Position numbers and translations under genes: made by a program. Positions 56,089 to 64,000 of a DNA stretch of 64,000 bases are shown here, in pieces. The notes beneath the pieces were generated by a model. That model worked only from the letters and a program-made list of their open reading frames with translations, was not told where the DNA came from and did not search any database. Numbering within the stretch: position 1 is the stretch's first letter; every line of letters starts with the position of its first letter. This stretch comes from Gammaproteobacteria bacterium (lineage in GTDB: Bacteria; Pseudomonadota; Gammaproteobacteria; Steroidobacterales; GCA-2729495). The DNA lies in NCBI GenBank assembly GCA_020853135.1, contig JADYZO010000107.1, positions 1 to 64,000 of the forward strand, read 5' to 3'.

Positions 56089-56852
56089 GAGCGGTCCGCC
56101 GCGCCCAGCGTCAGCACTTCGCAGCCGCCGGCGCCCACCAGCACGGTGTGTTCCCATTGCGCGGAGAGCGAATGGTCCCGGGTGACGACGGTCCAGCCGT
56201 CCGGGAGCAGGCGCACATGGCGCTCCCCGGCGTTCACCATGGGCTCGATGGTGAAGGTCATGCCCTCCTGCAGTTCCACGCCGGTGCCCGGGCGCCCGTA
56301 GTGCAGCACCTGCGGATCCTCGTGGAAAACCCGGCCGATGCCGTGGCCGCAGTACTCGCGCACCACCGAGCAGCCGTGGGATTCGGTGTGCAGCTGCACG
56401 GCATGGCCGATGTCGCCGAGGCGGGCGCCGGGCTGCACGGTGCGGATGCCGGCCCACATGGCCTCGTATGCCACCTGCATGAGCCGGGCGCCCTGCACGG
56501 TGGGCTTGCCGACGGCGAACATGCGGCTGCTGTCGCCGTGGAAGCCGTCCTTGATGACGGTGATGTCGATGTTGACGATGTCGCCCTGGCGCAGCCTGCG
56601 CTCGCCGGGTATGCCATGGCAGACGACGTGGTTCACCGAAGTGCAGATCGACCTGGGGAAGCCGCGATAATTGAGCGGTGCGGGAACGGCCTGCTGCACG
56701 CCGACAATGTAGTCGTGGCAGATCCGGTCGAGTTCCTCCGTGCTGACGCCGGGCTGGACGTGCGGCCCGATCATGTCGAGCACGTCGGCGGTGAGGCGTC
56801 CTGCCACGCGCATGAGCTGCTGCTCCGCGGGTGTCTTGATGCTGATGTTCAT
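56085..56852 (-). CDS. map: Methionine aminopeptidase, type I
   Basis: Removes the N-terminal Met of new proteins. It is 255 aa. Metal ligands are visible in NIDITVIKDGFHGDSSRMF (two Asp), YCGHGIGRVFHEDP (His), TIEPMVN (Glu) and the late HSLSAQWEHT (Glu is near). The ATG at 56852 has AGGA 9 nt upstream. It is divergent from rpsB as in many Gammaproteobacteria and leads map-glnD-dapD-dapE. Confidence 0.95.
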   Translation of the reverse strand: MNISIKTPAEQQLMRVAGRLTADVLDMIGPHVQPGVSTEELDRICHDYIVGVQQAVPAPLNYRGFPRSICTSVNHVVCHGIPGERRLRQGDIVNIDITVIKDGFHGDSSRMFAVGKPTVQGARLMQVAYEAMWAGIRTVQPGARLGDIGHAVQLHTESHGCSVVREYCGHGIGRVFHEDPQVLHYGRPGTGVELQEGMTFTIEPMVNAGERHVRLLPDGWTVVTRDHSLSAQWEHTVLVGAGGCEVLTLGAADRS

Positions 56853-57009
56853 CGTCGCATGTCCTGGGCTGCGCGGGTGTGCGGGCCGGGCAGCTGCGGG
56901 GTGCCGGCCGGCCGGATCAGGGCGTTTCATTGCCGGGGGTGCTCCGGTGGTCACGGGGCCCGGGTCGCTGGCGGGCGTCCGGTGCCTGGGGGGGGCAGCA
57001 CCGGGCGCG

Positions 57010-57038
57010 TTGTTGCCGGATGGCGGTTATGGTATAAA
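57010..57038 (+). promoter_or_regulatory. Promoter of rpsB-tsf
   Basis: TTGTTG (57010-57015) and TATAAA (57033-57038) are 17 nt apart in the 309-nt divergent map-rpsB gap. In the rest of the gap (56853-57009) I see no other clear signal; the map promoter is not evident. Confidence 0.65.
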
Positions 57039-57044
57039 GCGCGC

Positions 57045-57161
57045 GCCTTACAGGCAACGAAATCCACACATGTACCGGCACGTGCGGCCGGGTGCCCGGC
57101 TCAGCAGTGAGCGGGTTGCCGCTACGGGGTGCATGGAGGCCAAACCCGACAAGGAGCAAAC
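57045..57161 (+). promoter_or_regulatory. rpsB 5' leader, possible S2 autoregulatory element
   Basis: About 117 nt of untranslated leader with GC-rich inverted segments (for example GGCCGGGTGCCCGGC near 57087) and a clean ribosome site AAGGAG at 57151-57156. In E. coli S2 represses its own leader. A structure here is likely but I cannot show covariation. Confidence 0.35.
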
Positions 57162-58070
57162 GTGGCAGAAGTCAGCATGCGCCAGATGCTGGAGGCCGGT
57201 GTTCACTTCGGACACCAGACCCGGTACTGGAACCCCCGGATGGCGCCGTTCATTTTCGGCGCCCGCAACAACATCCACATCATCAATCTCGAGCAGACGG
57301 TTCCGCTGTTCCACAAGGCCTGTGGCTTCGTGAGGAACCTGGCTGCCGACGGTGGCACGATCGTCTTCGTCGGCACGAAGCGGTCGGCCCGGGATTCCGT
57401 CAAGGCCCAGGCCGAGCGCTGCGGCATGCCCTATGTCAGCCATCGCTGGCTCGGTGGCATGCTGACGAACTTCAAGACCATCAGGCAGTCGATCAAGCGC
57501 CTCGAGGAGCTGCAGCAGATGCAGGCTGATGGCTCCGCGGCCCGGCTGACCAAGAAAGAGGTCCTCACGCTGCAGCGCGAGCAGGCCAAGCTCGAGCGCA
57601 GCCTCGGTGGCATCAGGACGCTGACCGGCCTCCCGGATGCCGTCTTCGTCATCGACGTCGGCCACGAGAGCATCGCCGTGCACGAGGCACGGGTGCTCGG
57701 CATCCCCGTGGTGGGCGTGGTGGACACCAACTGTTCCCCGGACGAGGTCGACTACGTGATTCCCGGCAATGACGACGCCATGCGTGCTGCCGAGCTCTAC
57801 GCCATCGGGGTGGCCGATGCGGTGCTCGAGGGGCGGGTGGCCTCGCCGTCGCTGCCGGCGGGCGAGGACGAGTTCGTCGAGCTGGATGCCGAAGGCAAGC
57901 CGAAGTCCCAGCCCGGCGCCCGGCGCGCCGCGCCGGCGCGCAAGGCCACGCGCGGTGGTGCGCGGACCACGGAGGCTGGGAAGGGCGTACGTCGCCCGCG
58001 CGCCAAGGCAGCGCCGGCCGCTGCCGATGAGGCGGCTGCCGCCGCAGCCGGGACCGACGATCAGGAATAA
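57162..58070 (+). CDS. rpsB: 30S ribosomal protein S2
   Basis: Small-subunit protein of 302 aa. The core (1-235) has [20 protein letters not shown] and the [16 protein letters not shown] region. GTG at 57162 has AAGGAG 5 nt upstream. After residue 235 there is a tail of about 60 residues made of Ala, Arg, Lys and Pro with an acidic end (GTDDQE). E. coli S2 has 241 residues, so the tail is extra. The tsf gene follows. Confidence 0.97.
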   Translation: MAEVSMRQMLEAGVHFGHQTRYWNPRMAPFIFGARNNIHIINLEQTVPLFHKACGFVRNLAADGGTIVFVGTKRSARDSVKAQAERCGMPYVSHRWLGGMLTNFKTIRQSIKRLEELQQMQADGSAARLTKKEVLTLQREQAKLERSLGGIRTLTGLPDAVFVIDVGHESIAVHEARVLGIPVVGVVDTNCSPDEVDYVIPGNDDAMRAAELYAIGVADAVLEGRVASPSLPAGEDEFVELDAEGKPKSQPGARRAAPARKATRGGARTTEAGKGVRRPRAKAAPAAADEAAAAAAGTDDQE

Positions 58071-58121
58071 TCCCGGGTGCCCGCCGCCGGTGGCGGGCGC
58101 GCAGCGGGGCGGAGAGATGGC

Positions 58122-59003
58122 ATGAGCATTGCGGCAAGCACCGTCAAGGAACTGCGCGAGCGCACTGGCGCCGGCATGATGGAGTGCAAGGGCGCCCTGG
58201 TCGAGGCCGGTGGCGACATCGAGGCGGCCCTGGAGATCCTGCGGACCCGGGGCCAGGCCAAGGCGGACAAGAAGGCCAGCCGGGTCGCGGCCGAGGGCCG
58301 CATCGAGCTGGCGCTCTCGGCCGACGGCAGGCGCGGCGTGGTCATGGAGGTCAACTGCGAGACCGACTTCGTGGCGCGTGACGCGAGCTTCCTCGCTTTT
58401 GCCGCGGAAGCCGCGGCGCTCGCGCTCGGGCGCGCACCGGCCGGTGTCGAGGCGCTGATGGCGCTGCCGCGTGCCGGCGGCGGCTCGCTGGAGGACCTGC
58501 GCAAGGAACTCGTGGCGAAAATCGGCGAGAACATCACCGTGCGCCGCTTCGAATTGCTGGAGGCGGCCGGCCAGCTCGGCAGCTACCTGCACGGCACGCG
58601 CATCGGCGTGCTGGTGGATGTCGTGGGTGGCGACGAGGAGCTGCGCCGTGACATCGCCATGCATGTGGCGGCCAGCCGTCCGCAGTGCGTGACGCCCGAG
58701 GAGATCCCGGCGGAGACGCTCGAGCGGGAGCGGCGCATCCTCACGGAGCAGGCCGGCAGCGAGGGCAAGCCTGCCGAGATCGTCGCGAAGATGGTGGAGG
58801 GACGCCTGCGCAAGTACCTCGGCGAAGTCACGCTGGTGGGCCAGCCCTTCGTGAAGGATCCGGATACCAGCGTGGGCAAGCTGCTGCAGGCACGCAAGGC
58901 GACGGTCAGGCGCATCGCGCGCGCGGAAGTCGGCGAGGGCATCGAGAAGAAGGTGGCCAACTTCGCCGAGGAAGTGCGCGCACAGCTCGAAGCCCATGCC
59001 TGA
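58122..59003 (+). CDS. tsf: Elongation factor Ts
   Basis: Nucleotide exchange factor for EF-Tu, 293 aa. The N-terminal UBA-like domain has [14 protein letters not shown], and the exchange motif is [13 protein letters not shown] at 58122 is preceded by GGAGAG at 5 nt. The open frame upstream is not conserved. It is co-transcribed with rpsB and ends at a terminator. Confidence 0.97.
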   Translation: MSIAASTVKELRERTGAGMMECKGALVEAGGDIEAALEILRTRGQAKADKKASRVAAEGRIELALSADGRRGVVMEVNCETDFVARDASFLAFAAEAAALALGRAPAGVEALMALPRAGGGSLEDLRKELVAKIGENITVRRFELLEAAGQLGSYLHGTRIGVLVDVVGGDEELRRDIAMHVAASRPQCVTPEEIPAETLERERRILTEQAGSEGKPAEIVAKMVEGRLRKYLGEVTLVGQPFVKDPDTSVGKLLQARKATVRRIARAEVGEGIEKKVANFAEEVRAQLEAHA

Positions 59004-59084
59004 TCCACGCCGGCGCGCGCTGGCGGCAGGCGCCGGATGCGCTGCGGCGGAACCCGCCGTGCACCGTGCGGCAGGAACCCGACG

Positions 59085-59109
59085 ACCCCGCTTCAGCGGG
59101 GTTCTTTTT
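59085..59109 (+). terminator. Intrinsic terminator between tsf and pyrH
   Basis: ACCCCGC (59085-59091), loop TTCA, and GCGGGGT (59096-59102) form a 7-bp stem followed by TCTTTTT. It lies 82 nt after tsf and 23 nt before pyrH, so rpsB-tsf and pyrH-frr can be separate transcripts. Confidence 0.8.
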
Positions 59110-59131
59110 GCATGACGGACCGGCAGGCACC

Positions 59132-59857
59132 ATGGCGGAACCGCAGAAAAAGTTCGATCGCATCCTCCTGAAGCTGAGCGGCGAGGCGCTGCTCGGCACC
59201 GAGGACTACGGCATCGATCCGCGCATGCTGGCGCGGATCGCCGGGGAGATCACCGAACTCAGCCGTCTGGGGATCCAGCTCGGTGTGGTGATCGGTGGCG
59301 GCAACATCTTCCGCGGCGCGGGCCTGGCACGCGCCGGCATGGACCGCGTCACCGGCGATCACATGGGCATGCTGGCCACGGTGATCAATGCCCTGGCCCT
59401 GCAGGATGCCCTGGAGCGGGCCGGTGCCCAGGCGCGGGTCATGTCGGCGCTGCAGATCCACGAGGTCTGCGAGGATTACATCCGCCGGCGTGCCATCCGG
59501 CACCTGGAAAAGGACCGCGTGGTGATCCTCGCGGCCGGCACGGGCAACCCGTTCTTCACGACGGACACGGCCGCGGCGCTGCGCGCCCTCGAGATCGGCG
59601 CCGATGTCCTCATCAAGGCCACCAAGGTGGACGGCATCTACACCGCCGACCCGGTGAAGGACCGCAGCGCCTCGCGCTACGAGCGGCTCTCCTACGACAA
59701 GGTGCTGGCTGACCGGCTGGACGTCATGGACACCACCGCCGTGGTCATGTGCCGTGACAACCGCCTGCCGATCCGGGTGTTCGACCTGAACGTCCCCGGG
59801 GCGCTCGTCAGGGTGGCCTGCGGGGAGTCGGTCGGCACGCTGGTGAGCGAAGGCTGA
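59132..59857 (+). CDS. pyrH: Uridylate kinase
   Basis: Phosphorylates UMP to UDP, hexameric and allosteric. It is 241 aa of the amino-acid kinase fold with [23 protein letters not shown], the [15 protein letters not shown] acceptor region and [16 protein letters not shown] at 59132 has only a weak ribosome site (GGCAGG). It follows the terminator at 59085-59109, so its promoter must lie in or near the tsf end. Confidence 0.96.
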   Translation: MAEPQKKFDRILLKLSGEALLGTEDYGIDPRMLARIAGEITELSRLGIQLGVVIGGGNIFRGAGLARAGMDRVTGDHMGMLATVINALALQDALERAGAQARVMSALQIHEVCEDYIRRRAIRHLEKDRVVILAAGTGNPFFTTDTAAALRALEIGADVLIKATKVDGIYTADPVKDRSASRYERLSYDKVLADRLDVMDTTAVVMCRDNRLPIRVFDLNVPGALVRVACGESVGTLVSEG

Positions 59858-59895
59858 AGAGGCGCCATGGGACGGGCGCGGACGGGGGTATATCG

Positions 59896-60453
59896 ATGAT
59901 CGCTGACATCAAGAAGGATGCCGAGCAGCGCATGGCCGGGGCAGTCGCCGCCTTCGGCCAGGTGCTGAAGAAGCTGCGGACCGGCCGCGCCCACACCAGC
60001 CTGCTGGAGCACATCCATGTGGACTATTATGGTTCGCAGGTGCCGCTCAACCAGGCCGCCAACGTCGCGGTGGAGGATGCCCGCACCCTGAGCGTGACGC
60101 CCTGGGAGCCGAAAATGGTGCAGGTGATCGAGAAGGCAATCATGACGGCGGACCTCGGGTTGAACCCGGTCACCGCCGGCACGGTCATCCGTGTACCCTT
60201 GCCGGCGTTGACCGAGGAGCGCCGGCGCGACCTGGCCAAGCACATCAGCCGCGAGGCCGAGCAGGCCCGGGTCGCCGTGCGCAACGTGCGCAGGGACGTG
60301 ATGGCCGATCTCAAGGAACTGCTCAAGGACCGGGAGATCACCGAGGACGAAGATCGCAAGGCCCAGCAGTCCATCCAGGAGCTCACCGATCGCTACAGTG
60401 GCCAGATTGACAAGGTTTCAGAAGAAAAACAAAAAGAAATCATGCAGGTGTAG
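59896..60453 (+). CDS. frr: Ribosome recycling factor
   Basis: Splits post-termination ribosomes with EF-G. It is 185 aa with the RRF signature: [36 protein letters not shown], and [21 protein letters not shown] at 59896 has GGGGG about 6 nt upstream. It sits between pyrH and uppS as usual. Confidence 0.97.
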   Translation: MIADIKKDAEQRMAGAVAAFGQVLKKLRTGRAHTSLLEHIHVDYYGSQVPLNQAANVAVEDARTLSVTPWEPKMVQVIEKAIMTADLGLNPVTAGTVIRVPLPALTEERRRDLAKHISREAEQARVAVRNVRRDVMADLKELLKDREITEDEDRKAQQSIQELTDRYSGQIDKVSEEKQKEIMQV

Positions 60454-60482
60454 GGTCTTTTGAAGACATTTATTGGGTCCTG

Positions 60483-61241
60483 ATGGGGTCGGAAATGCCA
60501 AGCGGGGAGCCGTCGCAGCCGCCACCGCGCCACATCGCGATCATCATGGATGGCAATGGGCGCTGGGCCAGCACGCACGACAAGCCGCGCCACGCGGGCC
60601 ACCGGGCCGGCGTCCGCGTGGCCCGCGCCATGACCCGGGCCTGCGTGGAGGCCGGGGTGGAGGTCCTGACCCTGTTCGCCTTCAGCAGCGAGAACTGGCA
60701 GCGGCCGGCGGAGGAGGTCAATGGCCTGATGCGGCTGTTCGTCGAGGTGCTCCAGCGCGAAGTCAACGAACTGCATGCCAATGGCATCCAGCTGCGTTTC
60801 ATCGGGGCACGCGACCAGTTGTCGGAGCTGCTGCGCCGGCGGATTGCCGCGGCGGAGGCGAAGACGGCCGGCAACGCCCGCATGACGCTGGTGCTGGCCG
60901 TGGCATACGGCGGGCGCTGGGACATCGTGCAGGCGGCACGCCGCGTGGCTGCGAAGGTTCGCGCCGGGGACATGGATCCGCAGGATGTGGACGAGGCCGT
61001 GCTCGGCCGGCACCTGGCACTGTCGGGATTGCCGCCTCCCGACCTGCTGATCCGCACCGGTGGTGAGCAGCGCGTGAGCAATTTCCTGCTCTGGGACCTG
61101 GCCTACACCGAGCTGTTCTTCAGCCCCGTGCTCTGGCCGGATTTCGGACTGCCCGAGTTGTCGCGTGCCATGGATTTCTTCCGCCAGCGCCAGCGCCGCT
61201 TCGGGCGCACCAGCGGGCAAGTCGAGGCCCTGGCGGACTGA
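60483..61241 (+). CDS. uppS: Undecaprenyl diphosphate synthase
   Basis: cis-Prenyltransferase that makes the C55 carrier lipid of peptidoglycan and of the EPS assembly seen in this window. It is 252 aa. Catalytic Asp is D23 in IIMDGNGRWA, the IPP region is FSSENWQRP, and the C-terminal motif is DLLIRTGGEQRVSNFLLWD. A second in-frame ATG at 60495 has GGGG 6 nt upstream and is also a possible start. Confidence 0.95.
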   Translation: MGSEMPSGEPSQPPPRHIAIIMDGNGRWASTHDKPRHAGHRAGVRVARAMTRACVEAGVEVLTLFAFSSENWQRPAEEVNGLMRLFVEVLQREVNELHANGIQLRFIGARDQLSELLRRRIAAAEAKTAGNARMTLVLAVAYGGRWDIVQAARRVAAKVRAGDMDPQDVDEAVLGRHLALSGLPPPDLLIRTGGEQRVSNFLLWDLAYTELFFSPVLWPDFGLPELSRAMDFFRQRQRRFGRTSGQVEALAD

Positions 61242-61290
61242 CGCGCGCCCTGGCGGGCGCCAAGCAGTCCTCATTCCAGTTGCAACGCCC

Positions 61291-62103
61291 GTGAACCCGC
61301 TGGCACAAAGGATCCTCACCGCCCTCCTCCTGGTGGCGGTGCTGCTGCCGGCATTCCTGCTGCTGCCCAAGGGCTTCGGGCTGGCGCTGCTTGCGGTGTT
61401 CGCCCTGGGTGGCGCCTGGGAGTGGTCGGGTTTCCTCGGCCTGGCTGGACCGGCGCCGCGGCTGGCCTATGTGGTGGCGCTGGTGGCCCTCATGGGGGCA
61501 TCCACCGCCCTGGCCACCGGCGGGCTGCCGGTGGCCGTCGTTGCCGGCTGTGCCATGGTCTGGTGGGCGGCCGCCTTCCTGCTGATCCTGCGCTTCCCGG
61601 TGCCGATCCGCCCGGCGGCGGCGGCGCTGTGTGGCGTCCTGGTGCTGGTGCCGGCCTGGATCTGCCTGGTCGCGCTCCTCTACGCGAGCGCCAACGGGCG
61701 CACGCTGCTGCTGCTGGCCCTGGCGATCGTCTGGGCGGCGGATGTGGGCGCCTATTTCGCGGGTCGGCGTTTCGGTCGTGTGAAGCTGGCGCCGCGGGTC
61801 AGTCCCGGCAAGACCTGGGAGGGCGTGGTGGGCGGGCTGGCCTGCGCGGCGGCGACCGCGGTCGCCGGAGCGCTCTTTCTCCACCAGCCGGGCGGGTCCG
61901 CCGTCGTGCTCGGCCTCAGCGTCGGGGCCATTTCCATTGTCGGCGACCTCACCGTCAGCGTGTTCAAGCGCAACGCCGGCGTGAAGGACAGCGGCAACCT
62001 TATCCCGGGCCACGGCGGCATCCTCGACCGGGTCGACAGCGTGACTGCCGCAGCGCCGCTCTTCGTGCTCGAGGCGGGCTGGCTCGGCTGGCTCGGCGCA
62101 TGA
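61291..62103 (+). CDS. cdsA: Phosphatidate cytidylyltransferase
   Basis: Multi-spanning membrane enzyme making CDP-diacylglycerol. It is 270 aa. The family signature is complete near the end: SVFKRNAGVKDSGN and IPGHGGILDRVDS. About eight membrane segments are seen. GTG at 61291 (VNPLAQRILT) is the likely start. Its stop overlaps the ATG of a short ORF at 62100. Confidence 0.95.
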   Translation: MNPLAQRILTALLLVAVLLPAFLLLPKGFGLALLAVFALGGAWEWSGFLGLAGPAPRLAYVVALVALMGASTALATGGLPVAVVAGCAMVWWAAAFLLILRFPVPIRPAAAALCGVLVLVPAWICLVALLYASANGRTLLLLALAIVWAADVGAYFAGRRFGRVKLAPRVSPGKTWEGVVGGLACAAATAVAGALFLHQPGGSAVVLGLSVGAISIVGDLTVSVFKRNAGVKDSGNLIPGHGGILDRVDSVTAAAPLFVLEAGWLGWLGA

Positions 62104-62240
62104 GCCTGCCGCCGGTTGCAAGCGGGTTGCCGGCCTTGCGATCATGCGCTGCCACCGTCGCGCGGAGCGCGGCCCGCGCCCGGGCCGCGACCGGTCGCGA
62201 GGCCATGGCTGGCAGACCGGGTGCATTTGCAGGCCTATGA
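62100..62240 (+). CDS. Short ORF in the position of dxr (46 codons)
   Basis: An ORF coupled at both ends: its ATG overlaps the cdsA stop (ATGA) and its TGA overlaps the rseP ATG (ATGA). The product would be 46 aa, rich in Ala and Arg, with an N-terminal MSLPPVASGLPALRSC and no domain I know. It contains no NADPH motif of Dxr. It may be the rest of a deleted dxr, a tiny coupling peptide, or chance. That three genes are normally cdsA-dxr-rseP makes this spot notable. Confidence 0.4.
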   Translation: MSLPPVASGLPALRSCAATVARSAARARAATGREAMAGRPGAFAGL

Positions 62241-63601
62241 ACTTCCTGACCTCCACGCTGGCATTCCTGGTGGCGATCGGCACACTCGTGGCCGTCCACG
62301 AGTTCGGGCATTTCATCGCGGCCAGGCTGCTTGGTGTGCGGGTCCTGCGCTTCTCCATCGGTTTTGGCCGGCCGGTGTGGCTGCATCGCGCCGGACCTGA
62401 CCACACCGAATACTGCCTCTCGGCGATCCCCTTCGGCGGCTACGTCAAGCTGCTCGACGAGCGTGACTGCCCCGTGGCGCTGGCCGAGCAGGGGCGGACC
62501 TTCAACCGCCAGCCGGTGCACCGCCGCATGGTGATCCTGGCAGCGGGCCCGGCGTTCAACTTCTTCTTTGCCGTCGTCGCCTACTGGGCGATGTTCATGA
62601 TCGGCGTGCCGGGCATGCGCCCCGTCGTGGGCGAGGTCACCGCGGATTCGGTCGCCGCAAGGGCCGGCCTGGTGGCGGGCGACGAGATCATCGAGGTGGG
62701 CGGCACGCGCATCGCCACCTGGGAGGGTGCGGTGGTGGCCATGCTGGATGGCCTGCTCGACAATGGCCGCATCAGCCTGCAGCTGCGCCGCCAGACAGGC
62801 GGCGAGCGGCTGGTGAACCTGGAGGCTGCGGGTCGTTCCGCGGAACTGACCGAGCCTGGCCGGCTGTTCCCCGGGCTGGGTTTTGCGCCCTGGGCACCCC
62901 GCCTGCCCGCCGTGATCGGCGAGGTCATGGCGGGTGGTACCGCCGCAAGGGCCGGGCTGCGTGCGGGCGACCGGGTGCTCAGTGCCGACGGCCAGCCGGT
63001 CGGCAGCTGGCCGCAATGGGTGGAGTATGTGCGGGCGCGGCCCGGGAAGACCATCCTCACCGAGGTCCGCCGGGATGGCGTCACCCTCGAGCTGCGCCTC
63101 GATGTCGCGCGCGCCGACACGGAGGAGGGCGCCGTCGGGCGCATCGGTGCCTCGCCGCTCGTGCCCGCCGGCCTCTATGACGACATGCGTGCGGTGGAGC
63201 GCTTCGGCCCGGTGGCCGCCATGGGTGCGGCCATGACCCGCACCTGGGAGATGTCCAGCCTGACCCTGCGCATGATCGCGCGCATGCTCACCGGCGATGT
63301 CTCGGTGAAGAACATCAGCGGTCCGATCAACATCGCCCAGTACGCCGGCTACAGCGCCAGCGTCGGCCTCTCGCCCTTCCTCGGTTTCCTTGCCGTGGTG
63401 AGCCTCAGTCTTGGTATCCTTAACCTTTTGCCGGTGCCCATGCTTGATGGTGGCCAGATCGCCTACCAGTTCATCGAGTTCGCCAAGGGCTCGCCGCTCT
63501 CGGAACGCTCGCAGCTCATTGGCCAGCAGGTCGGCATCTTCCTGCTGCTGGCGCTCATGAGCTTTGCCTTCTACAACGACATTTCGCGACTCCTCGGCTG
63601 A
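62237..63601 (+). CDS. rseP: Regulator of sigma-E protease RseP (site-2 protease)
   Basis: Inner-membrane zinc metalloprotease of 454 aa that cuts anti-sigma factors in the membrane. Zinc motif is HEFGH (21-25) in the first helix, and the second zinc site is NLLPVPMLDGG. Two PDZ domains lie at about 125-300. ATG at 62237 is the first codon of a typical MNFLTSTLAFLVAIG start. The frame is open upstream but not conserved. Confidence 0.95.
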   Translation: MNFLTSTLAFLVAIGTLVAVHEFGHFIAARLLGVRVLRFSIGFGRPVWLHRAGPDHTEYCLSAIPFGGYVKLLDERDCPVALAEQGRTFNRQPVHRRMVILAAGPAFNFFFAVVAYWAMFMIGVPGMRPVVGEVTADSVAARAGLVAGDEIIEVGGTRIATWEGAVVAMLDGLLDNGRISLQLRRQTGGERLVNLEAAGRSAELTEPGRLFPGLGFAPWAPRLPAVIGEVMAGGTAARAGLRAGDRVLSADGQPVGSWPQWVEYVRARPGKTILTEVRRDGVTLELRLDVARADTEEGAVGRIGASPLVPAGLYDDMRAVERFGPVAAMGAAMTRTWEMSSLTLRMIARMLTGDVSVKNISGPINIAQYAGYSASVGLSPFLGFLAVVSLSLGILNLLPVPMLDGGQIAYQFIEFAKGSPLSERSQLIGQQVGIFLLLALMSFAFYNDISRLLG

Positions 63602-63605
63602 TTCC

Positions 63606-64000
63606 GTGACCAGGCCCGCAGATGGACCCCGCCAGCCCGGCCGCGTGCGCCGGTGGTTTGCCTGCCTCGCGCTGCTGGCGGTCGCCGCCGGTGCCTCCGC
63701 GGCGGACATGGTGGTGCGCGACATCCGCGTCGAGGGCCTGCAGCGGATTTCCGAAGGCACCGTGTTCAACTACCTGCCGGTCAACATCGGTGACAGGCTC
63801 GACCGCCAGCGCAGCCAGGAAGCACTGCGTGCGGTCTACGCCACCGGCTTCTTCCGGGACGTGGAGCTGCGCTGGGACAACGGCACGCTGGTGATCGCCG
63901 TGGCGGAGCGGCCTTCCATCGAGAGCTTCTCCATCACCGGCAACAAGGACATCAAGACCGAGGACCTGAACGAGTCGCTGGCGAAGATCGGCCTGAAGGC
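63606..64000 (+). CDS. bamA: Outer-membrane protein assembly factor BamA (N-terminal part)
   Basis: Cut by the window edge; about 131 codons are present. A signal peptide ends near VAAGASA, then the first POTRA domain starts DMVVRDIRVEGLQRISEGTV and the second ISITGNKDI-like FSITGNKDIKTEDLNE. This is the Omp85 component of the BAM complex. GTG at 63606 lies 4 nt after rseP; GTG at 63645 would give a shorter signal peptide. The rseP-bamA order is the usual one. Confidence 0.93.
   Translation, partial: MTRPADGPRQPGRVRRWFACLALLAVAAGASAADMVVRDIRVEGLQRISEGTVFNYLPVNIGDRLDRQRSQEALRAVYATGFFRDVELRWDNGTLVIAVAERPSIESFSITGNKDIKTEDLNESLAKIGLK

Overview
This window is high-GC DNA (roughly two thirds G+C) from a gammaproteobacterium. 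The gene orders tig-clpP-clpX-lon-hupB-ppiD-fabI, rnhA-dnaQ, gltX with tRNA-Ala and tRNA-Glu, and rpsB-tsf-pyrH-frr-uppS-cdsA-rseP-bamA are those of free-living Pseudomonas- or Xanthomonas-like Gammaproteobacteria. I cannot name a genus. Many genes start with GTG and a few with TTG.

Layout. 1-9161: tRNA-Leu, the trigger factor and Clp/Lon protease block, HU, tRNA-Val and tRNA-Asp, and the periplasmic folding factor PpiD. 9193-12102: FabI (minus strand), then a YafS-like methyltransferase, RNase HI and the DNA polymerase III proofreading subunit, joined by 4-nt overlaps. 12305-18937: nucleotide-sugar enzymes that should supply UDP-GlcNAc-uronate, UDP-glucuronate or galacturonate, and GDP-mannose. 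19218-34860: an exopolysaccharide locus of the exosortase A (XrtA/PEP-CTERM) associated type. It holds an export lipoprotein, a chain-length determinant, a tyrosine autokinase, an outer-membrane barrel, a polysaccharide deacetylase, an acyl-CoA ligase, a PLP decarboxylase and an initiating glycosyl-phosphate transferase. A minus-strand AAA-FHA protein, a second export protein and a second barrel follow, and then a WecA-type transferase. 34913-37356: phosphopantetheinyl transferase, gltX, tRNA-Ala and tRNA-Glu. 37502-40986: the PrsK/PrsR two-component pair that goes with these EPS systems. 41131-46311: two unknown envelope proteins, GalE, DusA, a methyltransferase and a cyclase-FHA protein. 46343-56852: PEP carboxykinase, a YoaA/DinG helicase, TsaB and DsbB, then the minus-strand run map-glnD-dapD-dapE. 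57162-64000: the rpsB to bamA block, with bamA cut by the window edge.

How the parts work together. The sugar-nucleotide genes feed lipid-linked assembly begun by one or both initiating transferases. The Wza/Wzc-like proteins and the barrels would carry the polymer out, and PrsK/PrsR (a sigma-54 activator) probably controls this. A -24/-12-like element lies before the first export gene. The exosortase, Wzx/Wzy-type proteins, most glycosyltransferases and PEP-CTERM substrates are not in this window.

Main points for a second look: dxr is absent between cdsA and rseP, where a 46-codon ORF coupled at both ends sits instead; an FHA domain is fused to the XrtA-type ATPase; the EPS locus has two initiating transferases and two export/barrel sets; related dyads lie upstream of separate EPS transcription units; a 44-bp tandem duplication covers the end of the phosphopantetheinyl transferase gene; and the cyclase-FHA protein has an altered catalytic residue.
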